Source: Polysphondylium violaceum (taxonomy: Eukaryota > Evosea > Eumycetozoa > Dictyosteliales > Dictyosteliaceae). Taken from it: a DNA stretch of 20,190 nucleotides. The position numbers and the translations under genes are program-made. Below are positions 1-10,239 of this stretch, piece after piece. The notes under the pieces were generated by a model. That model was not told the DNA's origin. It ran no database searches and worked only from the letters and a program-made list of their open reading frames with translations. Where the stretch lies: contig AJWJ01000446.1 of NCBI GenBank assembly GCA_000277445.1, positions 1-20,190 of the forward strand. The letters run 5' to 3'. Within the stretch, counting starts at the first letter, position 1; each line of letters starts with the position of its first letter.

Positions 1-1
1 C

Positions 2-1303
<1,302 letters not shown>

Positions 1304-1330
1304 TAATAATCAAAAAATAATAAATGATAA

Positions 1331-1332
<2 letters not shown>

Positions 1333-1359
<27 letters not shown>
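1333..1359. repeat. (TAA)n microsatellite in the convergent 3' spacer
   Basis: A short run of TAA/AAT units lies in the about 100-bp spacer between the convergent CHFR-like and ZNF830-like genes. It probably falls in the 3' UTRs. No other feature is seen there. Confidence 0.7.
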
Positions 1360-1361
<2 letters not shown>

Positions 1362-1405
1362 ACAATACAATAATAGTAAATACACAAATACCAATGATCA
1401 AGATT

Positions 1406-2642
1406 TTATTTTGTTATTTTAGATCTCCAGAATAAATCTAAATCCTCTTCAAGATTGATATCTTCATCTTCATCTTGATCATCTTGATCATCTTGATCTA
1501 TATTCATTGCATTTGTCGTGGTGGCTGATGTTTGTTGTTTAGATTGCTGTTGTACTTTTGATTTCAATTCAGATAGTCTATCTTTTATATCCTCTTTTTC
1601 TAGATTGCTTTCTAAATCTAAAATCTCTTTGATATGTACAACTTCACCTTCATTATCACTTTCATCACTATCGCTCTCATTGTCACTCTCGTCACCGACA
1701 ATACCTTGTATTTTTTCTTTTTTCTTTTTAGTTTTGTTGTTTAATACTTTTGTTGTTTTTGGTTTTGAGGAGAGTAGTTTATCTTGTTCCATTTGTTGTT
1801 GTTGCTTGAGTAGTTCTAATTGTTTACTGTATAAAAGTTAATTAGTTATACAATATTAATAGTAATATACTATGAATGTACACATACTTTATCTCTTCAT
1901 TTTCTTGTTCTAAAGTTAATTTCCCTTTGCTATTAGTTTTTATATTTGTATTTACAGGTGAATGGAAAGGTTCTTTATCCTCCCCATCGCTAATATCATC
2001 CTCTTTTTCACTTTTATCAAAGAAACCTGCAGGTAGATTACTACTATCTTCATTGCTTTCTTCATCTTGATCCTTACTATTATCACCATTTGAATCAAAG
2101 AAACCTGCAGGTAGATTACTACTATTTTCATCTTCACTATCTTGATCATTACCATTATCGAAAAATCCAGGTGGTAAGCTACTATTACCACTATTATTGT
2201 TGATTTGTACCTTTTCTTCAACTTCTTCCTTTTCATTGTCATCTTCATCGTCATCTTCTTCATCACTATCGTATCCACTTAAAAGACTTTTCGGTTTATT
2301 ATCTAGATCTGGTTTTAGTTTCTTTTGTAACGGTAGTGAGGAAGGTGGAGGCATCAATGTAGTTTCTAATTCTCTTTTCTTGTCCTGCTGTTCTTTTTTC
2401 AATATTGCATCATAGAGTTCTTTGTGTTTCTTTGATCCTATATGCATGGACCACATTGATGCATTGGGTATTTTCATATTACACAATGTGCATGACAATT
2501 GATCTAAATGATTATATTTAGCAAATGGTGAATCTATTTTCTTATGTTGTTGTTGTTGTTGCTGTGACTGTACATTCTTGCTGTTTGATTTCTCGGCCTT
2601 TGCCTTCTTCATTAGATCTCGAAGACTATTTTTATCTGTCAT
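1406..2642 (-). CDS. znf830: ZNF830-like matrin/U1-type zinc-finger protein, two exons
   Basis: Exon 1 is 2642-1888, the intron 1887-1827 (61 nt, GTATGT...TACAG) and exon 2 1826-1406. The joined product is 391 aa. The splice joins ...EEI to NKQLELLKQQQ in frame and removes an intron-coded tail. Seen: a basic N-terminus, a Gln run, then a CxxC-x12-H-x5-H finger (C51, C54, H67, H73) of the U1/matrin type. An acidic stretch follows, then three LP[P/A]GFFD motifs at about residues 156, 177 and 203, and Lys-rich and acidic C-terminal parts with predicted coiled coil. Family knowledge: ZNF830 (CCDC16/OMCG1) has one such finger plus an LPxGFFD motif and is a spliceosome-associated nuclear protein needed for genome stability. 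The three motif copies are unusual. An alternative is another U1-finger protein, but the GFFD motif argues for ZNF830. Confidence 0.82.
2017..2125 (-). repeat. Internal 31-bp direct repeat coding LPAGFFD units
   Basis: Bases 2017-2047 and 2095-2125 are identical over 31 bp, 78 bp apart, inside exon 1 of the ZNF830-like gene. Each codes SSNLPAGFFD. A third, diverged unit (LPPGFFD) lies near 2155-2190. This is a recent internal duplication of a conserved motif. Confidence 0.85.
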
Positions 2643-2906
2643 TGTAATCTTATTTATCTGTACATCTAATTGCGAGAAATCTCATATGTGTATATAAATA
2701 ATTAAAAATTTTGAAAAAAAAATGAAAATAATATTGATGATCAAAAACGAATGCATAACAAACACCAGTATGGTTTAGTAAATTTATAAATATATGAGAT
2801 TCTGTCTCTAGTTTGTATGATACCTGTGATATAGAAATAAAATCACCCGTAATATGGCATCATCAAATGAAAATTGTTAACCTGCTGGTGTGATTTACAT
2901 TGTATT
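2643..2906. promoter_or_regulatory. Upstream region of the ZNF830-like gene
   Basis: This stretch is A/T-rich, with an A-run near 2715 and no open frame of note. It is assigned as upstream sequence only because it precedes the minus-strand start at 2642. No specific motif is recognised. Confidence 0.35.
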
Positions 2907-3616
2907 ATGGAACATAATATTGTGTTTGGACAATTACTCGTAAAAAAATATAAAGCGCTATCCAATTCAACTTGTGTTCAGGTTGGGATTATTTTTGACA
3001 AATTTAGTTTGTAGTACTCAACCATGAAAGACCAAGATTTTATAAAAAGTCCTGAAGCCAATATCTGCAAATTTTTTTTCGAAAGAGGGTTATTTGACAA
3101 ATTAACAGATCACTTCCAATTCCTTTTTTTTCAAGATGAATGAGAGAAAGATGTATATATTCATCTATGCAAACAAAATCCTTCTTTTAAAGAAAACTGG
3201 AAATTCTCTTATCAATAAGAAAACTGCTTTAGATCCAATTTTATTCGTGGATGGCATATTTGTAAAAAGTTTTCATCAGAACATTGGTCATTCCTTCGAG
3301 AATTTTTAGGCGTTTATACGACTTTTATTATATGAATCAATGCATTTTTCAAACCAAAAACTAATTAGATATATTTAACATTTATCATTGGTGTATATGA
3401 TCCAGAAGAAATAACCAAGGAAACACTAAAATATTTTACAGGTCGTTTAGGATCCCTAGTTTTCAATATGAAATCTAAAATCATTGGGTCGCTATTCTAG
3501 ATCCTGAAACATTTTTAGATTTAGTAGAGAGGTCATCTCCATTTTTGGAAATTTATATCAATTGTTATGTTAAAAATTATTCCAATATCTATTCAAAATA
3601 TCAACAGATAAAATAA
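2907..3616 (+). pseudogene. Decayed protein-coding gene of unknown family
   Basis: Seen: one reading frame starting at the ATG at 2907 gives convincing, complex protein sequence for about 190 codons but is interrupted by several in-frame stop codons. The coding signal then continues in a different frame to a TAA at 3616. Protein-like pieces include MEHNIVFGQLLVKKYKALSN, SPEANICKFFFERGLFDKL, SNFIRGWHICKKFSSEHW, TFIIGVYDPEEITKETLKYF and AILDPETFLDLVERSSPFLE. Composition is typical of dictyostelid coding sequence, rich in Lys, Phe, Ile and Asn but not low-complexity. I do not recognise the family. No transposon ends or reverse-transcriptase motifs are seen. Inferred: a dead copy of a host gene, since no short-intron splice pattern obviously removes all the stops. 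An intact paralogue elsewhere is expected. Confidence 0.6.
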
Positions 3617-3689
3617 AGCATTGTTGCATATTACATTGATGATGAATAAATATATCGTATTTGTTTATTACTATTCATACTGTTGTTTG

Positions 3690-4469
3690 TTAATTTATAT
3701 TTGTGTTTCTAAAAAAATGTACATATTGATAAGAGGTGTGAAGATCAGAATAGTGTTTGGGTAATGATGGATATTGACTGAAATCAAAATGAGTTTGAAT
3801 AGGTTCTGGAAATGGACCTAAATTACCATTTATAAATTCAGATAAAAGCTTTGTACAATTAAAAGGTGATGTCATTGGTGTAGCGCATGCCGAGTATTCA
3901 ACCTCGACTGCTATTCCTTTAACTTCTTGTCTAAAAACAATAGGTCCTAATCTAATTATAAAATCACCTATCTCATATCTTGATCCCTATGATAGTAACA
4001 TTATTGTTAGTATACAACACATACCGATATGCATATAATCTGCTCTTAAAATACATTACAATGACTTCAGTAGTTTGCCTTTTCTTAAAACTATTAGCTT
4101 TATCCAATATTGAAATGATCTCTCTGTCGGTTTCTAAAATTGTATCTCTGCTAACCATAAAACACTTTTTGGGTTTCTCATCAAATACAAGTAAATGAAA
4201 CTCTCTTGGCGCCATACCTGTTCCCTCTGGCAATCTTTCTAGATATAGAGAACAATTGATAGCCCATGTAGATACTTTAACACCACCTAAAAACTCTATT
4301 CTTTTCACTATATCAGGTATAGTTCCTTTAAATAAAAAGATACTATTCTTTCATTAGTAATCCATTCACTCTCTGTTTCTCTTTTCAACACCTACCATTT
4401 ATATCCCATTCATCAAAGATAGATTGATCTAAAAGTGAAAATCATGCTAAAAATGTAAAATTTACACAT
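3690..4469 (-). CDS. med20: Mediator complex subunit 20 (MED20), four-exon model
   Basis: Model: exon 1 4469-4466 (ATG T), exon 2 4428-4396, exon 3 4325-4060 and exon 4 3986-3690. Introns are 4465-4429 (37 nt), 4395-4326 (70 nt) and 4059-3987 (73 nt), all GT...AG and in phase. The product is 199 aa; human MED20 is 212. Seen: [13 protein letters not shown] near the N-terminus matches the human helix before [14 protein letters not shown], the Ile/Leu-rich strand after it, and KGIAVEVEY match human GTRYQYCDF and RGISVEVEY, followed by [11 protein letters not shown]. Family knowledge: MED20 is a head-module subunit with a TBP-like fold that pairs with MED18 to link activators to RNA polymerase II. 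Exons 3 and 4 and their junction are firm and exon 2 is likely. The four-base first exon with its 37-nt intron is the weakest point, so the start may lie elsewhere. Confidence 0.78.
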
Positions 4470-4501
4470 ATGCAAAAAACAAAAAAAAAAAAAAAAATTA
4501 A

Positions 4502-4602
4502 TTCATATTCCATTATTAAAATATGGGTTTGGTGCAATAATAAGTGACCTTATTAATCAAGGTTTTATTGTACCAAACTCATATTTTATAATGGAATATG
4601 AA
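4502..4602. mobile_element. Palindromic MITE-like foldback element
   Basis: Bases 4502-4602 form a nearly perfect palindrome. The ends TTCATATTCC and GGAATATGAA match exactly, the arms (about 45 nt each) differ at only a few positions, and the centre (ACCTTATTAATCAAGGT) is itself nearly self-complementary. The element is flanked by TAA on both sides, which fits a 3-bp target duplication of the kind PIF/Harbinger-type DNA transposons make. There is no coding capacity. It lies about 33 bp upstream of the proposed MED20 start and 145 bp past the RRP1 stop. The alternative is a cruciform or terminator-like hairpin without transposon origin. The class assignment is inference from the 3-bp duplication only. 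Confidence 0.55.
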
Positions 4603-4747
4603 TAAACAACAGATGGCCAAGTGTCACTCTATTATTGTGAACAGTGATACCCCAAATGATTGGGTCTCCACTCCTCATTCAATAGAAATAAACAACAATG
4701 AATCTATGAATCGAAATATATTTATTTTTTATTATTTTTATGTGTTT

Positions 4748-6371
4748 TTAGTTTCTTTTTTTAACAGCACTGACTTTAGCTTTTGTTGTTGTTGGTTTAG
4801 AAATGGCTTTGGTTGGAGTTGGTGTCTTTGAAACTTTAGTTTGTTGCTTTTGTTGTGGTTGTTGTTTGGTTGGTTGTTGTTTAACTGGTTGTTTGGTTTG
4901 TTTGATTGGTTGTTGTACTTGTTTAACTGGTTGTTTGACTTGAACTTGTTGTTTTTTGTTGTTGTTTAACGTATTTTTAGTTTGTTTTTGTTGAATTGGA
5001 ATGAAGCCATCTTCTTCATCAGATTCTTCTTGGTCGTCAAATTCTTCATCATCAAACTCTTCATCATCAATATCTTCATCATCATCTTCAAATATTTCAT
5101 CATCATCTTCGTCTTCTTCATCTTCGTCAATATGATCAAACTCTTGGTCATCATCTTGATCTACATCGTCTTCTTCGTCTTCATCTCCATCTTCTTCTTG
5201 TTCCTCTTCACCTTCAACTTCCTCTTCTTCTTCACCTTCAACTTCTTCTTCCTCTTCCTCACCTTCACCTTGTTTTAATTCATCTGCAGCTGGAAGGAAT
5301 GGAAGGAAACTTTCCAATTCTTTAACTTGTTCATTTGCTTTTTTATATGTTTTACTGAGGGAATAAAGTGATGATCTATTTTCTTCCAATGTAGTTCTAA
5401 AAGAGATAAATAAATAAAGAGTGTTAATACTACAAATCACCATCATCATAATTATTATCATAACAACTTACTTTGAAGCAGCACATTTAAAGAATAATTT
5501 TGAAAGTACAAGATAATCGGTTGGGAAGAGTTCTTGATTTGCGAGTTCGTCATCATCGTAAGAGATACCTTCTTTTGGAAGAGCGTATGCGTCTTTTCTT
5601 TGGAATGGAGAGTAGGTTGAAACCAATCTGAAAAATACTCTTTCTTTGATTCTCTTGTGAGAGACGGTATCGTCACTCTTTGCGAGGAAATTGAGGAATG
5701 GTAAGAGAAGTTTAGACAAACTTCTGGAAACATTGCCTTGAGTGACTTTATACAACTCTTCTAAAAAGATATCGGCAACGTGTAAAACAATACCATTGGT
5801 TCTGACTTTGGATGGATGGAGTGCACTTGTTTTCAACACAGACACCAACTCGGTGACGGCCATATCACGCTCTTCGACGTCTTCGTCGGCAAATTTACTC
5901 AACACTACAAATGAATAGTGTAACATCTTTCTAATCAAAGAGTAGAATTTATCCAAACGATATTGATCAATGTAGTCCCAATGCTTCTCCATGGTTTCAA
6001 AGAATGCTTTTAAATATAAATAGGATTGCTCGTATCCCTGACATGCCAACGTAGCCTTGGCAATTTGTGTATTGACCTCTTCTTGAACGATGGGTTTGTC
6101 TGTAATGTACACCACTATTATTTATTATCATCAATTAATATCTATACACGCATTCATTACCAACAGCACAGACTGTGTCGTTATACAACATACTTAAGAA
6201 TAAACCTTTCCATAATTTCATAAATTGAATTTCAGTTAATTCAGATTTCTTGATGAGTTTAGTCATGTCATAGAGTGCTTTCTTTCTGACATTTTCATTG
6301 GCAGAATTGAGTTTTCTGGCAATAGCTACCTCTACACTATATCTCTTTTGACCTTCTACTTCTGTTGACAT
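4748..6371 (-). CDS. rrp1: RRP1 / NOP52 family rRNA-processing protein, three exons
   Basis: Exon 1 is 6371-6161, exon 2 6099-5472 and exon 3 5396-4748. Introns are 6160-6100 (61 nt) and 5471-5397 (75 nt, GTAAGT...TTTAG), giving 495 aa. Seen: the N-terminal NOP52 domain (about residues 1-225) has LWKGLF, DKPIVQEEV, YRLDKFYSLIRKML and HPSKVRTNGI...FLEEL. These match human RRP1 WKGLF, DKPLLQEE, LRLDKFYMLMR and FLEEL. A long Asp/Glu-rich region follows, then a Gln/Lys/Pro/Thr-rich basic tail. Family knowledge: RRP1 is a nucleolar factor for 27S pre-rRNA processing and 60S assembly. The first intron has two in-phase donors. The one used here keeps SMLYND, which aligns with the family; the alternative GTATGT at 6193 would remove 11 residues. 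The start ATG at 6371 is the only upstream one in frame. Confidence 0.88.
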
Positions 6372-6624
6372 TTTATTATATTATATTACACTCTATATAT
6401 ATATATCTAAAACCGAGATAGAGGATGGGGACTCTTAATTTTTTTTGAAAAAATCATCGTTTTCCTCGTTTTTTTTTATTTTTTTTATTTTATTTATTTT
6501 ATTTTTTTTGTAATTTTTTTTGAATTTTTCATAATTTTTTATATTGAGTAATTTATGAAACTTCATCAGTGGATCATCTAAAGTTTATAAACTCTTTAAT
6601 ATATATTCATCCACTCAATTAAAA
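6372..6624. promoter_or_regulatory. Shared T-rich divergent promoter of rrp1 and cactin
   Basis: This 253-bp spacer separates divergent start codons. It contains TATA-like stretches near 6400 and long T-tracts at about 6437-6530, typical of dictyostelid start regions. No specific factor site is identified. The divergent layout suggests, but does not prove, shared control of the two housekeeping genes. Confidence 0.55.
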
Positions 6625-8775
6625 ATGAGTAAATATGATATAGACAGAGACAGGGAAAGGGATAGAGATAGAGATAGAGACAGAGATAGAGACAGAGATA
6701 GGGATAGTAGATCATATGACAAGGAAAGATATTCCAAAGAAAAAGATTATCGAGACAACAAATATAAAGACGATGATCGAGATAGATACAGAGAAAGAGA
6801 TAGAGAAAGAGAAAGAGAAAGAGATAGGGATAGAGACAGAGACAGAGAGAGAGATAGGGAAGATGATAGATACAGAGAAAGAGATAGAGATAATAGAAAT
6901 GAAAAGAGCAACAATAATAGTAGAGATGACAAATTAGAAAAAGATAATTATAGAGATAGAGATAGAGATAGAAAAGAAGATGATAAATATAAAAAAAGAG
7001 ACAGAAGTCGTTCACACGATAGAAAAGAAAAGAAAAAAAGTTATAGTAGTGATGAAAGTAATAGTGATAGTGATTATAGTAGCGACAGTGATAGTGATTA
7101 CAAATCATCAAAAAGATCTAAAAGAGAAAGTAAAGAAGAAAGAAGAAGTAGAAAAAAAGAAGAGAAAAGAATTAAAGAAGAAAGAAAGGCCAAAGAAACA
7201 CCAGAGGAAAAGAGACAAAGAAGATTAGAGAAAAAGAGAATTAAAGATGAAAAGAGAAAAGGAGGCATTGATGTATCTGCCTATGGAAAAGGTGAAAACC
7301 CTTTCAACGATTCCAATCTCTCTGGCAAATTTGTATGGAAAGCCAAACGTGACAAACTACTCAAAGAGGGCATGAGTGCCTCAGAGTATGATGAAAAGTT
7401 TTCAAAAAAGAATACACAAGAGATCCAAATGGAGTTGGAAAAGACAAAGAAGCGTAGAGAGGAGCGTGAGCGTGAACAACAGCTCTGGGAAGAGGAAAAG
7501 GAGCGTTTGCAAAGATCGAAAGACATGGAAAACAACCAAGAACTCGAAAAGAAGGAAGAAGAATTTCATTTCCTCCAAGCATGCAAGAGATGTGAAACTA
7601 GACTCCACGATAAGCGTCCTCGACCTATCGACTATCTCTACAAAGCACTTTATATCAAAAAGTTTGAAGACTATACAGATTCCTCTGACCCTGTGCACTT
7701 GGTCAATTGTCTGAGTGCACGTTTGTTGGAAGAGGTCATTCAGGGCATACAAGAGTTTATCTATCTTGATCCAGACCACTCTCAGTTTTGGGAAGCTTGT
7801 TTAGAGTACTCCAACTACACACTCTCTGAACGTATGGGTTTGTCAGCAGACAATGGCGGTCTCCATCATTCGCTGACATCGGAAATCAAAAATGTGCTCC
7901 AGGGCAAAACATACAAAGAGCTGGTGACACTCGAGCTCAGCATCAATCAAAAGCTTCAGTCTGGATCGGCATTAAATGTCGAGTATTGGGAGAATCTTTT
8001 ACAACATTTGAAGATATACAAATGCGCCACATACATAAGAGAGACATTTGTTGAAAAATTAAAGGCAAGACTAGAGTACAAAGAGTATGCCGATAAATTT
8101 ATCAAAGAAATTGCAAGTTCAAATGCATCTCTCTTTGAAGACAATGATCAAGATATAGAAACAACAACCAATACCACAACCACAAGTACAACCACCACCA
8201 CCACTACAACTACAAATGAAAATGGTGATATCATTCAAAATGAAGTATTGGATTTGGGTAAAAAGATTAGACAAGATGAAGCCATCAAGGGTATCAAAGA
8301 AAAAGAAGAACAAAAGAAAACATCGATAGAAACCGAGCCCGAGGATGATGAAGAACAGTTTGATCTCGAGGTACCATTAGAGACCAAACACTACTCTTGG
8401 AACGATAAATATAGACCAAGAAAACCCAAATTCTTTAACAGAGTCCACAGTGGTTACGATTGGAGCAAATACAATCAAACTCACTATGACAGTGACAATC
8501 CTCCACCCAAGATTGTCAAGGGTTACAAATTCAATATATTTTATCCAGATCTCATCGACACTTCCAAAGCACCCAGATTCTTTATCGAAGAATCCAAAGA
8601 TAATCCAGATACCTGTATATTAAGATTCACTGCTGGTCCTCCCTATGAAGACATTGCCTTTAAGATTGTTAAAAAAGAGTGGGCTCAATCTCACAAACAC
8701 GGCTATAAATGTGTCTTTGACAAAGGTGTTTTACATCTTTGGTTTAGCTTTAAGAGATATCGTTATAGACGTTAA
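6625..8775 (+). CDS. cactin: Cactin, spliceosome-associated regulator
   Basis: A single exon of 716 aa (human is 758), with ATG in the favoured AAAAATG context. Seen: residues 1 to about 150 are a run of Arg-Asp/Arg-Glu dipeptides with Ser/Asp patches. A basic Lys/Arg/Glu region with predicted coiled coil follows to about 320. The conserved middle domain (about 320-490) starts near FHFLQACKRCETRLHDKRPR. A Thr-rich linker leads to the C-terminal CactinC domain (about 590-716). Its blocks WNDKYRPRKPKFFNRVH, YDWSKYNQTHYD, YKFNIFYPDLID and GPPYEDIAFKIV and the ending FKRYRYRR are almost identical to human. Family knowledge: Cactin is nuclear, associates with late spliceosomes (C complex), is needed for accurate pre-mRNA splicing and sister chromatid cohesion, and was first found as a Cactus/IkB partner. 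The RD-repeat resembles RS-like tails of splicing factors. No introns are needed. Confidence 0.95.
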   Translation: MSKYDIDRDRERDRDRDRDRDRDRDRDSRSYDKERYSKEKDYRDNKYKDDDRDRYRERDRERERERDRDRDRDRERDREDDRYRERDRDNRNEKSNNNSRDDKLEKDNYRDRDRDRKEDDKYKKRDRSRSHDRKEKKKSYSSDESNSDSDYSSDSDSDYKSSKRSKRESKEERRSRKKEEKRIKEERKAKETPEEKRQRRLEKKRIKDEKRKGGIDVSAYGKGENPFNDSNLSGKFVWKAKRDKLLKEGMSASEYDEKFSKKNTQEIQMELEKTKKRREEREREQQLWEEEKERLQRSKDMENNQELEKKEEEFHFLQACKRCETRLHDKRPRPIDYLYKALYIKKFEDYTDSSDPVHLVNCLSARLLEEVIQGIQEFIYLDPDHSQFWEACLEYSNYTLSERMGLSADNGGLHHSLTSEIKNVLQGKTYKELVTLELSINQKLQSGSALNVEYWENLLQHLKIYKCATYIRETFVEKLKARLEYKEYADKFIKEIASSNASLFEDNDQDIETTTNTTTTSTTTTTTTTTNENGDIIQNEVLDLGKKIRQDEAIKGIKEKEEQKKTSIETEPEDDEEQFDLEVPLETKHYSWNDKYRPRKPKFFNRVHSGYDWSKYNQTHYDSDNPPPKIVKGYKFNIFYPDLIDTSKAPRFFIEESKDNPDTCILRFTAGPPYEDIAFKIVKKEWAQSHKHGYKCVFDKGVLHLWFSFKRYRYRR
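6637..6890 (+). repeat. GATAGA/GAGAGA-rich tract coding Arg-Asp/Arg-Glu repeats
   Basis: Degenerate purine-rich hexamers (GATAGA, GACAGA, GAAAGA) code RDRDRE repeats at the Cactin N-terminus. The variety of codons (GAT/GAC, AGA/AGG) suggests the protein repeat is old and selected rather than fresh slippage. Confidence 0.75.
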
Positions 8776-8859
8776 AAGGATAATAGTAGTAATTAATAAA
8801 CAACACAATTGTATTCTTATTATTATTATTATAACATATATATATACTGTAGCTTTTAT

Positions 8860-10239
8860 TTAATAATTAATGATACCAATATAATTGAATGGAGTAATTA
8901 AATTTAATTCATCTTTGATATGATCGGGGACGTTGAGGGTTTGGATAAAAGTTTGAATATCTTGTTGACTGATTTTCTTTGTACCGCTAACACGGGTTAA
9001 TTCCTTCAAGGCTTCATAGGGTTTGGGGAAACCTTCTCTTCTGAGGATAGTTTGAATGGCCTCGCTGACGACGGCCCAATTGCCATCGAGATCTTTTCTA
9101 ATGTTTGATTCGTTTAATACAAGTTTAGAAAGACCACGTTGAAGAGATTTAAAAGAGAGTAAACTGTGAGAGAATGGAACACCAAGAGATCTGAGAACGG
9201 TGGAATCGGTGAGATCTCTTTGGAGACGAGAGATTGGAAGTTTGGCAGAGAGATGCTCATAGAGTGCATTGGCAACACCCATGTTGCCTTCGGCGTTTTC
9301 AAAATCAATTGGATTGACTTTGTGTGGCATGGTTGAGCTGCCAACCTCGCCTTTGACAACCTTTTGACCAAAGTATTCCATAGAAATGTATTGCCAGATA
9401 TCACGACACAAGTCAATGAGAATGGTGTTGATACGCTTAAAGCAGTCCAACAAGTTGGCAATGTTGTCATAGTGTTCGATTTGGGTGGTAAATCTCATAC
9501 GAACAAGTTTTGGATGGAGGATCTTGACAAAGGATTCGCTAAATTCGATCCAGTTGATGGAGGGATACGACACATGATGGGCGTTCAGGTTGCCAGTGGC
9601 ACCGCCAAACTTGCAGCTGTGTGGAATGTTATTGAGATGGTTGATTTGGTTCTCAAGACGTTCGATAAATACCTTGAATTCTTTGCCAACGGTGGTTGGG
9701 GTGGCTGGTTGACCGTGGGTTCTGGCCAACATGGGAATGTCACGCCATTGTTGGGCAAAATCTCTCAATGGTACCAAAACACACGACTCTAATGAAGGCA
9801 CAATGACATTTTCGACGGCCTCGACCAAAGACAAGGGAATGGCAGTGTTGTTGATATCTTGCGAGGTGAGACCAAAATGAATAAACTCTGTGACCATTTC
9901 AGTGTACTTGAATTCCTCGGAAAACATTTTCTCTTTGATAAAGTATTCGACAGCTTTGATGTCGTGATTGGTGGTTTTCTCTATGGTTTTTACTTTGATG
10001 GCATCTTCTTCGTTAAAGTTTAAATAGATGGATCTGAGTTTATGGTGTTCTTCGTGTTTGTTCAAGTGTTGGAGTGAAGGGATGGTTTTGGTCAATTGAA
10101 TAAAATAGTCAATCTCCACTTTAACTCTGTATTTAATCAAACTGTATTCTGAAAAGTATTGTGATAGTCCTTGTACCGATGCCCAATATCTACCATCAAT
10201 GGGTGAAATGGCTGTTAATGTATTTAATGAAACACTCAT
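8860..10239 (-). CDS. purB: Adenylosuccinate lyase, bacterial PurB type
   Basis: A single exon of 459 aa; E. coli PurB is 456. The start is set at the ATG at 10239 (MSVSLNTLTAISPIDGRYW), where similarity to E. coli begins. The open frame runs 26 codons further upstream, but that part (MHFSPTK...) has no family match. Seen: TTNHDIKAVEYFIKEK, FIHFGLTSQDINN, RTHGQPATPTTVGKE (catalytic His), the fumarate-lyase signature GSSTMPHKVNPIDFENAEGN (catalytic Ser loop), RDLTDSTVLRSLGV and KPYEALKELTR. Role: it splits SAICAR to AICAR and adenylosuccinate to AMP, releasing fumarate, in purine synthesis and the purine nucleotide cycle; it acts as a cytosolic homotetramer. It resembles the gamma-proteobacterial form far more than human-type ADSL, so ancient transfer is likely. 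Its 3' end converges on cactin with 84 bp between. Confidence 0.96.
   Translation of the reverse strand: MSVSLNTLTAISPIDGRYWASVQGLSQYFSEYSLIKYRVKVEIDYFIQLTKTIPSLQHLNKHEEHHKLRSIYLNFNEEDAIKVKTIEKTTNHDIKAVEYFIKEKMFSEEFKYTEMVTEFIHFGLTSQDINNTAIPLSLVEAVENVIVPSLESCVLVPLRDFAQQWRDIPMLARTHGQPATPTTVGKEFKVFIERLENQINHLNNIPHSCKFGGATGNLNAHHVSYPSINWIEFSESFVKILHPKLVRMRFTTQIEHYDNIANLLDCFKRINTILIDLCRDIWQYISMEYFGQKVVKGEVGSSTMPHKVNPIDFENAEGNMGVANALYEHLSAKLPISRLQRDLTDSTVLRSLGVPFSHSLLSFKSLQRGLSKLVLNESNIRKDLDGNWAVVSEAIQTILRREGFPKPYEALKELTRVSGTKKISQQDIQTFIQTLNVPDHIKDELNLITPFNYIGIINY

Noticed and set aside
4652-4666. Small hairpin CCCAAATGATTGGG
   Set aside because: The stem is only five base pairs, with no other RNA-gene signal around it.
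4597-4672. Minus-strand peptide with WGITVHNN as an alternative MED20 first exon
   Set aside because: It faintly recalls the MGVTCV start of human MED20, but I find no in-phase donor and the first residues do not fit; kept only as an outside possibility.
4598-4831. 77-codon plus-strand open frame
   Set aside because: It begins inside the palindromic element and ends inside antisense RRP1; the middle is low-complexity Phe/Tyr.
6747-6932. Ser/Leu-rich minus-strand frame opposite the Cactin N-terminus
   Set aside because: It is the antisense shadow of the Arg-Asp repeat.
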